64,000 nt of DNA from Dactylorhiza incarnata (taxonomy: Eukaryota > Streptophyta > Magnoliopsida > Asparagales > Orchidaceae): assembly GCA_033032865.1 (NCBI GenBank), contig JAWHQI010000276.1, forward strand, positions 1,240,001-1,304,000, given 5' to 3'. Of this stretch, positions 35,753-47,475 are shown in pieces. Position 1 is the first letter of the stretch. Every line of letters starts with the position of its first letter. The translations under genes were made by a program, and so were the position numbers. Under the pieces are notes generated by a model. The model made no database searches and was not told the origin of the DNA. It worked only from the letters and a program-made list of their open reading frames with translations.

Positions 35753-36984
35753 CTACCCCTGACTCGCAGTATCTTCAGCTGCTTCTTCCCAGGCTCCTCT
35801 TCCAGACGTACTCGGAGCATCGCTACCCCTGCTTCCTGGCCCAGAAGCCTCCGCCTCAGAACTAGATATTGATGGACCACCTGGTGACACAGGTAGCTCC
35901 ACCTGAAGATTTTCCGCAGCCCTCTCCAGCTCCTCCACCCTGCTCTCTGGTAGCTCAACACCAGAACTTCCCTTGTACGATGTCACCTCATCGAACACAA
36001 CATCGCGAGATACAACAAATCTCCGCGTCTCTGGGTCCATGCACTTCCAGCCCTTCTTTCGTTCATCATACCCCACGAAGACTAGCTTCCTTTCTTTCAC
36101 ATCTAGCTTCGTTCGAAGCATATCTGGAACGTGCACAAAGTAGGTGGAACCAAACACCCGAAGATGTGCCACACTTGGCTTTTCCTTGAACATCAGTTCA
36201 TGCGGGGTCTTCATATTGATGGGACACAGAGGCATCCTGTTAATGACGTAGGCAGCACAAGACATTCCCTTCACCGAGAAGGACTTTGGGATACTCTTGG
36301 CATGCAGCCAACACTTGCAGGTCTCCGTCTGATGACGGATCTTCCGCTCTGCAACTCCGTTTTGCTGTGGAGTATGCGCACAAGTAAGCTCCCTCCGGAT
36401 GCCCGCTTTCCTGCAAAAAGTAGAGAACTCACTAGAGGTGAACTCCCCTCCGTTGTCAGTCCTCAGCTTCTTAACCCGCAGTCCAAGCCGACCCTCCACG
36501 AGCTCCTTGAACTCCACAAACTTGGCAAATGCCTCCGCCTTCTCCTTCAAGAAATAAACCCAGACATATCAGGTGTAATCATCGATCAACACCAGCATAT
36601 ATCTGCTGCCTCCGAGGCTTGGTGTAGAGTTCGGTCCCATCAAGTCACCGTAGATGCACTCCAACGGCACACTACTCCTTGTCTGTGACTTGTTAAATGG
36701 TAGTCGATGAGACTTGCCGAACTGACATCCCGCGCACACATGACCGTCTCCGTAGGAAGATAGACTAGGCAGGCCCTTGACCAGACCTTTCACCGCCATA
36801 GCTTTCAGCTTATCCATCCCTACGTGCCCCAACCTCTCGTGCCATATCACAGCACTGTCGTTTGTCCTCATCTTGTCAACATAAGAACTTGTTGATAAAA
36901 TGAACAAGTCTTTGGCTATCCTCCCCACATGAACTACCTCAGCCTTCACCGCCTCCACATTCCGAAGAAACCTCACTTCTGCTG
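35753..36984 (-). pseudogene. pol: Element E integrase with zinc region
   Basis: The zinc region shows WHERLGHVGMDKLKAMAVKG and CAGCQFGK (near 36730). The core starts at LIDDYT, then a stop where CGA (Arg) would be expected has become TGA (near 36567), then FKELVEGRLG, KLRTDNGGEFTSSEF with the second Asp, and HTPQQNGVAERK with the Glu. The C-terminal part has FGSTYFVHVPD and a Ser/Glu-rich linker to RT (to 35753). Integrase would insert the cDNA; the TGA stop inactivates it. Confidence 0.88.
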
Positions 36985-37296
36985 GGCCAAACAGAACGTG
37001 ATACCCAGCGTCTACAGCGTTGGTACGGAGAAGAGGTTTTTCCTCATTTTGGGCACATGATAGACACTCTTCAAGGTTAGTGTCCCTCTATCACTGCCCA
37101 AGGAAACAACCCCCATCTTCTCTATAGCATGGACGGTATTATCAGCAGTAATAATGGCATCATTACCTGAATAAGGCTGCGCTGAAGAAAGCTTCGACTC
37201 GTCCCCGGTGAGGTGATGACCACACCCCGAGTTCACGATCCAGTCCTCCTGATAGTTGATAGGAGCCTCAGCTCCAACAGAAGCTGAGAAGGCTCC
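36985..37296 (-). pseudogene. pol: Element E protease with active-site change
   Basis: The frame reads DWIVNSGCGHHLTGDESKL where copia proteases have D-S-G. The catalytic Asp is Asn (GAC to AAC, one G-to-A change, near 37235). The later conserved block is LKSVYHVPKMRKNLFSVPTL. With this change the protease should be inactive, so even an unbroken copy could not mature its proteins. Confidence 0.8.
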
Positions 37297-37299
37297 TCC

Positions 37300-38172
37300 C
37301 TATCCTCCATCAACTAGCCTGGCTTCAGCTTCTCCCTCTCCTGCAGCAGCATGCCCCGGCTGAAGATTCACCCGGCAATCCTTCCTGATGTGACCAACCT
37401 TTCCGCACTTGAAGCACTTGGGACCTTCCCCCTTATTCTTCCCTTCAGCCTTAGGAGCATAGCCCCTCTCTTGTTGTCCAGAAGTTGATGGCCCATTGCC
37501 TCCTCCAGCGGTCTTCTTCTTATCCCACTTCTTCTTCTTTCCTGTGAAGAGAACTTTGCCATCTCCCCCAGACACTGACACCCCCGCCATCTGCCTTGCT
37601 AGGCTCTCCTGCGAAGCAAGCAGATTTTCCAGCTCCAACAGAGACGGCTGATTTGCCCAACCCTGCACCGACGTCACAAAGGCAACATATTCCTTCTGCA
37701 AACCACGGATGATGTGCCTCTTCAGCTTCGCCTCAGAAATTGGCTCATCAGGATCCAACGCTGAAATCTCGGCGCACAAGTTCTTCATCTTAAAGAAGAA
37801 CGTAGAGATAGAGAGGTCACCTTGAGCTGATCTGGCCAGCTCATTCTCTAGGATTTGAAGTCTTGCCACATTCATCTTGTTAAACAGCCCATCCAGGGCT
37901 CTCCAGATCTCCGCAGCTGATGCACATCCCAAGATGTGATCAAACAGATCAGGTGATATTGCCCTCTTCAGGGTGAAATCTGCTTTGGCATTAATCCGCC
38001 TCCAGTTCCTCACCTCATGATGGTTATCTCCAACCAAAAAAACTTCCTCTGTGCTTTATCCTCCAACTACATCCCAGAGGTCCTCACCCAGAAGATAGCT
38101 TTGCATACAAGACCTCCACTTCTTAAAGTTGGTCGAGTTGAGCATCTCAATTCCAAGACCCCTCGCTTCCAT
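37300..38172 (-). pseudogene. gag: Element E gag with one in-frame stop
   Basis: ATG at 38172 opens MEARGLGIEMLNSTNFKKW, the usual copia gag start. One TAA (near 38055) interrupts it, and the same frame continues to 37300. It shows INAKADFTLKRAISPDLF, LDGLFNKMNVARLQILENEL and a normal zinc knuckle CFKCGKVGHIRKDC near 37385. 291 codons in one frame with a single stop is little damage. The gag C-terminus is Gly/Ala/Glu-rich. Confidence 0.88.
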
Positions 38173-38239
38173 GGCTCTACCACTGATTCCTTCTTCACAA
38201 AGGCGATGGCTACTCCAAGTTGTTCACTACTCTATCCAC

Positions 38240-38260
38240 TCCAACCTCCCTCAGATACCT
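38240..38260 (-). other. Primer binding site of element E
   Basis: The sense strand reads AGGTATCTGAGGGAGG next to the LTR end TTTCACA. It resembles TGGTATCAGAGC for initiator methionine tRNA with a few changes. Confidence 0.6.
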
Positions 38261-39499
38261 TGTGAAATTTTCCTAATCTTTATGGAGTGAGCAGGAATTG
38301 TACAAGTTAGAGTTCAAGCCAAACAACCAGAAGCGCATGAAGCAAACATGATCTTTATTGATAAGCAAAATTATTCATTACAGGGCTAGGTATACATGGT
38401 GAGACAAGATTTCGCCAGTACACAAAAAACAGAAGAGAAAAACAGCTGAAGAAGAAAACCAGCGGTCTGCCAACTTGAGACCGTCTGACCGCCCGACCTG
38501 ACAGTCGGCCGGCTAGAAAAACAGATCGCCCGAACTACCGACCTACGACTTGAGCCACACCAACTGAGAACCACGCGAACTCCCAAACTCCACTGATCCT
38601 CCCAAACTCCAGCAACCCGCACTGCATGCCGCGAGACCGCCTGAACACTTTCAGAAGAGGAGGTGACCGATGCTGCCCGCACAATCCGCAGAAGCTGCAC
38701 AAGACAAGTTCGATCAGCTAACTGGCCGATTACAAAACACAAACCGCAAGAACTGGTCACGAGCTCAGCTTACACTTGGTGCTATATATTTGTTGCTACA
38801 GTGGCTCCTATTTATAGGCAAGCGACCTGATCCAGTCACCACCCTATGAGATAGGATCACCACCCTCCAGATCGCGCGACCAGGACTGGTCAACCCGCGC
38901 GATCAGCAACAGATCCTCCTGCTTAGGTGAGATCGCCGGCTTCAATAACAGACCGCAAGAGATCGCCACTCCCACAATGAAGCCGCCCACCACCAGTGTT
39001 CTCCAACGAGACCGCGAACACATCATGTTCGCCTGTCAGCCTCCTCCTAAGACCGCGAACAGACCAGACTGACTAGGGCACAGCCCACCAAGTCGATCAA
39101 CCACACGTGACCGCATATGCCAGCTAATCGCCGAAGGACCAGCCATGCGAACAAAAACCAGAGACCGCGCGACTAAGACAACCTTAGTCCGCGCGCACCA
39201 TAAGGAACCCGGACAGCCATAAGACCGGCTTCTGGAACCTTGAAACAACCTGTGCGGTCACACCAAACCGGCACAGCCCTGAGGTAGACAGCCCGCCATG
39301 TGGTCACAGACCAGACCGTGTGGCCTTACCTCAGCACCTAGAACACAGACCGGCGGTCACGCCGAATAGCCCGCGGCTAGACCAAAAAGGTCAGACCGCC
39401 AGAGGAGACCGCAAGACCTTGCGGTCAGAACAGAACGCGCGGTCTCCCCCCAAGACCACCAACACCCAAAATCCTCCCACTTCAATATTTTCAACAACA
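38261..39499 (-). repeat. Element E right LTR (5' LTR), full length
   Basis: 1239 bp. In sense it starts TGTTGTTGAAAATATTG at 39499 and ends TTTCACA at 38261. 38261-39308 matches the left LTR; 39309-39499 is unique because of the deletion there. GACCGC/GCGGTC motifs occur throughout, most densely at 39330-39460. Confidence 0.85.
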
Positions 39500-39504
39500 G
39501 TTGC

Positions 39505-40749
39505 ATCATATCCTCTCCCCCAGTGACTCTTAGGCACCAGGCGGAAGGAAAGAAGAAAACGCTGCAATATAATCAGTATATATACAAGGACGTGGTATGC
39601 GACAATGTAATTAGAGAGCATCATATATATAGGTAAGCAACAAGAAATAATAGCATGCATAAAAGAACAACATCTAGCAGTTTAGTCAGCAACAAGGTAT
39701 AACATAGCAGATTATATAAAGAACTGAAGTAAACTTAACTTATAAGAATGCCTATATAAGCTTATAAGTTAAAGATCTTTTGCAACAACAAGTAACTCAT
39801 CATATAAAGGTGCCCATACAAGTTTATATGATGAGGATCTTTTTGCGGTGCAATGCAATGAATGTATGTATGATGACTCACCCATGATTTACACACGCAC
39901 TCTAATTTGCTATGACGACATAGACTTGTACATCCCGCTTTTTGAGGGTAGCTAACCACTCAGGCACCTCACGTCGTGGCCAGACGAAGACAGTGGAGCG
40001 GATATCTCCACTACTATGTGGGTATAAACACTACCAGACCTATTCCTTACGTATGCTTCGATGCTAAGAACACAACAATGGAGACACTGCATACTCTTGT
40101 TTGCCAAACTAGCTGAGTCTTATAATGCCTAAGGGGTCTTTGGGAAGTAATCACCAAACGGCCAAGTCCAACCGGTTCTAGATCTATATGCCAGCTCCCG
40201 TCGGTGTGACGAATGACGAGCCCGTAGATCTGCCACAAGTAATCCTCCAACAAGGATCATTATGCAGTCGTGTGAAACTAAGCACACCCAAGTAATTTCA
40301 CATGCTAAACCCATGCTATCGAGCACCCAAGGACTCCAACCAAGTTCATAACAGATGTTAATATTACTAGTTTTAACAATGCAACTTAGCATACAAGGAC
40401 CTACCAACGGGCTCCTTAACATAACACTTTAGGATATAACCATATCATATTATCCACACCAAACCATCACTACTACACATACCGAGTCGTCATAACTCTT
40501 GTGCAGTAGTACGTGCATGAAAGGGAAATACTATCTTTGATCCTATCAGACTTCTTGTGCGTGTAATGTCATGTTCGAGTTCACTATGCAAATATGCCCA
40601 TAGACAATAACCATACCACTCCTCATGCTCGATTCACAACCTGCTTTGAACACAATTGAATTCATAAGCATGATTCATTCACGCTTAGTCAATACCCATC
40701 ATCTCACGCCCGTTCTCTTTGATGATCATCACTCATAATCTCTACTAAG
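39505..40749 (-). repeat. Middle fragment of old Tekay-like LTR (element F)
   Basis: Diverged but collinear with D's LTR. Matching words include CCTCTCCCCCAGTGACTC and GGCACCAGGCGG (D: 915-945, 20110-20140), the CCGCTTTTTGAGGGTAGC segment (D: GCTTT..GGAGCTAGC near 10680), and CTTACGTATGCTTCGATGCT followed by AAGAACACAACA (D near 10790). It is non-coding. Bounded by E's GTTGC duplication and C's CAGTT (40750-40754). Confidence 0.7.
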
Positions 40750-40754
40750 CAGTT

Positions 40755-42227
40755 TGAAAGTGAGGTTAGATTTTAGATTTACTCTAGAGGGGGGGGGGGG
40801 GGGGGGTGAATAGAGTATTAAAAACTTTTTCACTTAATTTTATAGTGGAATTAAAATAGTGATACTTATATGTGTATTGTAGAGTGAGTTATAAAATAAA
40901 ATAAAGAACCACAACACACAACACAATACAGAAAAATAAACACAACACAGAGGACACAAGGATTTTATAGTAGTTCCCCAATAAACCTGGGTACGTCTAC
41001 TCTTCTACCACACTTGGTAGGATTCCACTAGGTTTTTGATCAGGTGCCCTATCACCAATGGGGTTTTGATCAGGTGCCCAAAACACCAAGGAGCTTTTGA
41101 TCAGGTGCTCTAACCAAACCACAGGTTTTTGTTCAGGTTCCCTGCCACCAAGGTGTTAACTTTTGAAGGGTGTTAGAACCCTGTACAAGATGGGATAAAG
41201 AGGGTTAGATGTTCTTCTCTGTCAATAATTTGAGAAAAGACTCTAGTGGAATGATGTTGTAAAGCTCCCCCCTGTCTGATTGAAATTGTTGATAGCTTGA
41301 GGATGGAGCTTTCTCTTGAAACAAATATCTTCCTTGATAGCTAATGAATCTGAGAGACAGAAGTTTCTCAGATTATTGTTTCTGTTTGAAGATTTTAAAT
41401 CTAGCAGCAGAGATTTGAGAGATTGATCTTGATGATGTTCTCAGAGAATGAGATGTGCTGCTTGAGGAAGATGATCTTTCTTTTTGACTGAATGAATATT
41501 TCTCTCTCGACTGATACACTGATATTTTCTTTCTGTTACTGATATCTTTCTACTGGTATCCTATTTCCTTTAGAGAGAATGATAACTGATTTGAAATTCA
41601 AATCTCTGAATAGGAATAGAATAATCAGCATTAATTATTTCCTTAGAACAACAACTGATTCAGCAAATCTTTAATCCTTTTCCTTTTCAATAAAAGATAT
41701 CCTTTTCCAATATAACCCAATGGCTACTTTCTCGGGAAGAGAATGGAGAAGGGAATAAACAAAGGAAGGATAAAATCTTGTCTTATCGGGAAGAATAAAT
41801 TGATTGCTGATAGTCGAACTGAGTTCTGAGAAAATATAACTGGTCTGAATAAACTTAGAGAAAATTTGTCGAGCTGAGATAGGAATTCGTCGATCTGAAA
41901 GTTGAGTTCGTCGAACTGAACATCTGACACTGATTCGTCGAACACATGCTGGAGTTCGTCGATCTGAAGTTAGAGTTCGTCGAACTTTTAAATAAACTAG
42001 CTGGAGAGCTGAGTTCGTCGAGCTGAGAAGGTTTTTCGTCGAACGCAGAAAGGGGTTCGTCAAACTCAATGTGAAGTTCGTCGAACGCAGAAACTTAGAG
42101 ATTTCCTAAGTTCTAGCTATCTTATCAACCTAAAACTATGACCCTTAGACTATACATTGGGGGACAACTTAGTCCTATTTAAAACATAGTAATCCTAGCC
42201 CAAATCAGTAATAGGGTTGTTCCAACA
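40755..42227 (-). repeat. Element C left LTR (3' LTR)
   Basis: 1473 bp from TGAAAGTGAGG to TTCCAACA. It has an 18-base G run at 40789-40806, TGATCAGGTGC repeats at 41035-41140, and the TTCGTCGAAC array at 41865-42090. Partner 60330-62135. Confidence 0.92.
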
Positions 42228-42414
42228 ATCTCCCCCTATTTGGGTTAGGATGCTATTTGACAAATTTGAAATAATAAACAACAGAAAAATAGCAGAGCAT
42301 ATATATATCTGACAGAATTTAAATATTTCAGCAGATAGAGAATATGATACTCTGAGTTTAGGAACATTATAATTGAAAAACAGAAATGTCAACAAAACCA
42401 AATAGTCTGAACCT
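42228..42414 (-). other. Polypurine tract and 3' non-coding stretch of element C
   Basis: The tract at 42228-42245 reads AAATAGGGGGAGAT in sense, next to the LTR start. The remaining bases to the end of the third ORF are AT-rich without a gene. Confidence 0.75.
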
Positions 42415-45066
42415 TTATTTCTTTGTTGAGGGAGGCTTGAAAATAATTTCCCTGTTAGGGTCTTCAGATTTCCTCTTACTCATATACAGGTCCTGCGCTC
42501 CCAGAATGGTTTGAGATTTAGCTTGAGGAACCACAGCTTCTGGGTTCTTCTCTAAATAAACTTCAGCATTGAATAAATTCTTGGATTTATACTTTTCAAA
42601 TTCTTTCTTCCTGTACTCTGACATGGTTGAATATTGGGAGTAATACTTGCCTTCAGCCTTTGCCTTATTTATCTGGGCTACTACAACATATTCTCTGAAT
42701 CTGGTCATCTGTGCTATCCTTTCTTCTTCTAGATTGGGAGAAGGAGGCCTAAACTCAGAAGTACTGTCTTGAATTGAAGAAAGAGCTTGAGGGTTTTTGT
42801 CTCTATGAGATGAGCCATCAGAGATATGATACTTATACCCTGAAGATATTAATATTGAAGAACCTTAAGGAGGTCTTGAAGACCTAGAGCTCTGAGAACC
42901 ACTGGAACTAGCTGGTCTCTTGGATTGCTGAGAAGAATATTTTTGAGAGGATGAAGATAACCTTGCTGGGCCAGCTGCACCTGCTGCTGAATGAGGAGGA
43001 GGAGGATGGTTATGCATGATAGGCTTGTCAGAATAGTAACCAGTCTTCCTCATCTTCTTTCTTCTATTAGCTTCATTTCTTGAAATCCTCATCCAGGCTG
43101 GAGAATCCCTAGTGAGTGTGATATTATGCAAGATGTAGAAGGGAATATCATTCTTTGGATTTGGAGGCTTAGGAGCAGCATTTGACTTATACTTTGCCTT
43201 TCTTTTCTTTGATGATTTATCATCTGAGTCATCATCATCACTATCATCATCATCACTATCATCAGAGGATTGAGGATTATCATATAGGTCATCAATAAGT
43301 TTTAAGGATTCAGAAATGTCTTTCTCAACATTAACATTTTCAACATTAACATTTTGATCTGGAACTAGAGAAGGAATTTCTTCAACAACTGGAACTGGAA
43401 CTGATACTTCAAAACTCTTGAGAAATTCTTTCAATATAGCTTTATTTACAGGAGCAATATAAGGAATAATTGCTTTTGAACAAACTTGATACTCTGGCAA
43501 ATTGCTGAAAGCTGTATTGAACTTAGAAAGCAAATAAATAATATCTATAGATGGACGAATAGAAATATTATTTATTTCTTCTATAATAGAAATAACTGCA
43601 TCTGTCATCTCTGAATCACTAATTACAACAGAATCTGCTTGAACTAAAAATTCTTCAATCACAACTGCATCTGCACTGAAAACTGCAAGAACTGGAGCTT
43701 CTTCATTAGACATCTCCCCCTGCCTGGTTTCAGGAATTCCTGAAGCTAGGCCCCTAGAAGAAGGGACATGAGTAGAGGATGAAGGGAAGGAAGGAAGTTT
43801 AGCAGATAGGTCAGAAAGAGCTTGAAGCACTGGAGCAAGCTTTGTATCCAGAAGAGCATCTAGCTTTGGAGCAATGTGATCAAAGATCTGATCAGCAGTA
43901 GATGAGAAATCAACATAGACAAAATCTTGTTTATGGTGAGAAGATGATGGGATGGTGAATGGAAGAGAGATGTTAGTGGCATGTGCTATGGGTGGATGAA
44001 AATGTTCATGAATAGGACAATGAGGGTGGATAGGTGATTGAGGGATAGGAGACTGGGGAAGGGTAGGTGACTGAGGATCAATGTTGATGGGAGAATGAAT
44101 GTCATTAATAGGGGTAATGGTAGCATCTGCGATGAAATATGAAGGCTCTTCAGATGGTTGAGTCTGAAGAATAGGAGAAGATGGCAATGAGGATGAAGGG
44201 ATAATGGGAGAATTGCGAGGAGGAATTTCTTCAGAAGAAATTATAGGTTGAGAAAGGAGAGGAGGAGAAGATACAACAGGAGGAGCTTCTGGAAGGGTTA
44301 GGGGAGTGACCTGCACAGTCCTGGTGCCTTCTGAAGCTTTCCTGGGGACATCTGCCCTTGGAATCCTCTTTGGGATAACCCTATCCCACTTTCCAAAGAG
44401 AGCTGAAGTCAGCCTCTTACTAGCATTGATAAACACTGTTAAAGATACCAACAGTTCTGGGCACTTTGCCTGGAGAACTAATCCCAGAATTCTTCCATAA
44501 CAAACACTTAACTTACTTTGCTTCTTCCTTATGGATTCAAACAGAATCAATCCCCAATTGACTTTCTTCTTTTCCACCAAAGCCACCATCAATAGAAATT
44601 GATGCCTGGTTATATAGTCATGAGCAGAAGTTTTGCCTAGCAAAACTTTTTCAACAATATCTGCTAAGAATTTGTATTCAATGGACAAATTCTTTTTCAG
44701 AAGGTGATTAGGGTTTCCACTGGAATAACCCATTTTCTCCAATTGAACATTAAAATCATCAGAGGTGATTTCCAAATCATCATCACCATTCAACAAACCA
44801 AAAACTTCTGATAAGATATCAGGGGTAAGAAGAACCTGATTCCCTGAGATAGTTGTTGCATTCTCCGACTGAATAGTATGTACCCATTCCTTTATCTCTG
44901 CCACTGGAAGCTTAATCCTTGTTGTCATGAACTTCCTTAGTTGTTGGTCTTCAAAGAGTTGAAGAATGTCTTTGAAGATTTGATCAGTGTGAGCAAATGA
45001 TTCCATATCAATATCAAAACCTGCGTTGAACTTCATCGAAGAGATCACTGACTGAGAAATCGCCAT
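42415..45066 (-). pseudogene. Element C third ORF (env-like position), one stop from intact
   Basis: From ATG 45066 (MAISQSVISSMKFNAGFDID) 733 codons are open to a TAA at 42865-42867. The same frame then stays open for about 150 more codons to 42415. An upstream ATG (45189) would add 41 hydrophobic residues, but the lower ATG follows an acceptor-like site and is shared with A. Residues 1-240 look globular (LFEDQQLRKFMTTRIKLPV, HDYITRHQFLLMVALVEKKK). Then comes a Pro/Ser-rich region (260-400), an Ala/Val/Ile-rich region, an Asp-rich tract (43200-43270) followed by KKRKAK, and a Ser-rich tail. No transmembrane segment is evident after M45066. SIRE/Maximus elements are known for an env-like gene here; similarity to plant-transposon coat-like proteins is from memory. 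Function unknown. Confidence 0.75.
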
Positions 45067-45090
45067 TAGTACCTGCAAAGAAAAGCGAAC
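45067..45090 (-). promoter_or_regulatory. Acceptor-like splice site before the third ORF
   Basis: The sense strand reads a pyrimidine-rich run, then CTTTTCTTTGCAGGTACTA and the ATG. A and B keep the same layout (TTTTGCAGGAACA before ATG or its mutated form, near 3660 and 23405). Conservation in otherwise deleted copies suggests this controls expression of the ORF from a spliced RNA. That is inference. Confidence 0.45.
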
Positions 45091-45423
45091 AAGTGCAAAG
45101 GGGAACTGGAGGGAAAAGCAAGTTCTATAGGCGCAAAGATGAAATAAGATGATAGCTTTGATTATATAGAGAGATCGGAGAGGGCGCACACTTTCGTAGA
45201 ACAGGGTTCGGCTAAACCTAATAGATTCAGAAGTCGAGAAGACTTAGGGCTTCGTCTGACTGCGTTCAACGAAAAGTTAATTTTCAACGATCTCCGTTCG
45301 ACGATCGCGCTTGTCTTTGTCGATCCCGAACTAATAAGTATCGTCGATCTCCGTTCGATGAACGATAGCATTTCGTTGTTCTCTGTTCGACGAAATGAGG
45401 GGATAAATAGAAAATTTAATTTT
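45091..45423 (-). other. Pol-ORF3 spacer of element C with quasi-palindromes
   Basis: Non-coding spacer between the end of pol and the third ORF. 45240-45400 holds several TTCG(T/A)CGA motifs in inverted pairs (CGATCTCCGTTCGACGA, TTCGTTG...TTCGACGAA), the same motif as the LTR array. A has the equivalent at 3775-3850. Confidence 0.6.
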
Positions 45424-47220
45424 TAGCAGATTGAATCTCCATCTATCATTCCTAGCTGATTTATAAAGAAAAAATGTTTCTTTTCATCCAATGGCTTGGT
45501 GAAAATATTAGCTCTTTATAAGTCAGTAGGAATAAATTGTAGGCAAATTTTATTTTTATCCACATTATCTCTGATAATGTGGTGCCTAATTTCTATGTGT
45601 TTAGTCCTACTGTGGAGAACTGGATTTTGTGCTATAGATATTGCACTTGTATTGTCACAAAATATAATTGAATTATATAGATTGACACCATAGTCTAGGA
45701 GATGATTTTGTATCCACATTACCTGTGAGCAGCAACTGCCTGCAGCTATGTATTCAGCTTCAGCTGTTGATGTAGACACAAATGTTTGTTTCTTACAAAA
45801 CCAAGACACATGCCTATCACCAAGAAACTGGCAGGTTCTTGATGTGCTTTTCCTGTCTACTCTGCATCCAGCATAATCAATATCTGAGAATCTAAATAAT
45901 TCAAATTATGATGTTGTTGGATACCAGAGTCCTAGATTTGGACAACCCTTTATATATCTCAAAATTCTTTTTAGTAAAATTAGGTGAAATTCTTTGGGGT
46001 TAACTTGAAACCTAGCACAAATACAGGTAGCAAACATTATATCGGGCCTACTTGCTGTTAAATAAAGTAATGAGCCAACAATTGCTCTATATACTTTCTG
46101 ATCAATAGGTTTCCCTGATTCATCATTATCTACACAGCATTTGAGGGCATGGGTGTTTTCATGGTGGAAGCATCAAACATACCAAACCTTTTCACAAATT
46201 CCTTAGCATACTTGGATAATGATATGAATATGCCATTTGGAGTTTGCTTCACTTGAAGACCAAGGAAGTAAGATAACTCACCCATACTACTCATTCCAAA
46301 TTTAGATTGCATTAGGTTAGAGAACCTTTTGCATAGATTTGAATCAGTAGAGCCAAATATGATATCATCTACATATATTTGAACTGGTAAGGTTTGATTT
46401 TTATGTATCCTGAAAAATAGGGTTTTATCAACTATGCCTCTACAGAAATTATTTTCCAAAAAATAATTAGCTAAGGTCTCATACCATGCTCTGGAAGCTT
46501 GCTTGAGACCATAGAGAGCTTTATTAAGCTTAAATACATAGGAGGAGTGAGTCGGAGAGATGAAACCTGGTGGTTGTTCCACATAGACTTCTTCTTTGAT
46601 GTCTCCATTTAAGAACACACTATTTACATCCATCTGGTATACTTTGAATTTCCTGAATGCAGCAAAGGCCAGAAAAATCCTGATAGCTTCAAGTCTTGCA
46701 ACAGGAGTAAAGGTCTGATCATAGTCAATTCCTTCTTCCTGTGAATATCCTTGGGCTACCAATCTTGCTTTGTTTCTGACTATGTTGCCTTGATCATCAA
46801 GCTTGTTCCTGAAGACCCACTTGGTGCCAATAACTGGATGGCCTTTTGGTCTTAGAACCAAATCCCATACCTTGTTCCTTTCAAATTGATTGAGCTCCTC
46901 TTGCATTGCAAGAATCCAATTTGGACCTTGTTCTGCATCTTTTATGGATTGAGGTTCAATCTGTGATAGGAAACATGTGTGCATCTCATTTTGGTGTAGT
47001 TGATGCCTTGTTTGAACACTGCTGAAATATCACCAATGACTTGAGATATTGGATGATCTCTAACTGTGATGTGATCAACTGTTGGAGTGGGTTCAGCAAT
47101 AGTATCCACTTGGGGAATTTGTTCAGCTGTCACTTGATTTTAATTGTCAGCAAGATCTGGATTATCCTCTTCTTCACTGTCTTCAAGATTTTGAGTTGAT
47201 GGAAGTGGAGAGTCTTCTTT
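45424..47220 (-). pseudogene. pol: Element C reverse transcriptase and RNase H
   Basis: A 284-codon open RT (46130-46984) shows [93 protein letters not shown] with both Asp, and [21 protein letters not shown] frame break lies near 46130. RNase H (45516-45809 and flanks) has STAEAEYIAAGSCCSQ and RTKHIEIRHHIIRDNV, with a stop just before the terminal FTKPLDEKKH motif. The linker 46985-47220 carries stops. Confidence 0.88.
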
Positions 47221-47470
47221 CTATAGATTCAACCCATTAAGCTCTTCACATAGAGCTGGTACCTGCAAAGTATGTTTAGTAGAGGTGGTATTCCTCTCCT
47301 CAATTAACATGTCAGTTTCATCAAAAGATACATGCATGGACTCTTCTATCTTAAGAGTAGATTTGTTGTAAATTCTATATGCTTTATTAGAAAGAGAATA
47401 TCCAAGGAATATGCCTTCAGCAGCTTTTGCTTCAAACTTCCTTAGATACTTCTTGTCATTGTTATGCACA
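47221..47470 (-). pseudogene. pol: Element C integrase, C-terminal piece left of G
   Basis: Open for 82 codons: [51 protein letters not shown] and [18 protein letters not shown]. It continues the integrase that stops at FGCKCY on the other side of G (57058). An acceptor-like TTTGCAGGTACC (47260-47273) lies inside it. Confidence 0.88.
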
Positions 47471-47475
47471 TAGCA
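47471..47475. other. Target-site duplication TAGCA of element G (left copy)
   Basis: Repeated exactly at 57053-57057. Joining the outer sequences restores the order seen in element A near 6120, so the insertion into C is certain. Confidence 0.95.

Larger units (their letters stand above)
33117..39499 (-). mobile_element. Element E: Ty1/copia element, probably Tork type, inserted in F
   Basis: Minus-strand copia element: partial 3' LTR 33117-34165, pol, gag, primer site, 5' LTR 38261-39499. The right flank GTTGC (39500-39504) equals 461-465, and the outer sequences on both sides form one Tekay-like LTR. That sets E's target before D's arrival. The LTR start in sense, TGTTGTTGAAAATATTG, and the gag and integrase wording suggest the Tork lineage; this is a judgement from memory of the family. 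A deletion removed the pol end, the polypurine tract and the first part of the 3' LTR. Confidence 0.8.

Noticed and set aside
42865..45189. Genuine viral envelope glycoprotein
   Set aside because: After the preferred start there is no clear signal peptide or transmembrane segment. The hydrophobic stretch exists only upstream of the acceptor-like site. 'Env-like' refers to position only.
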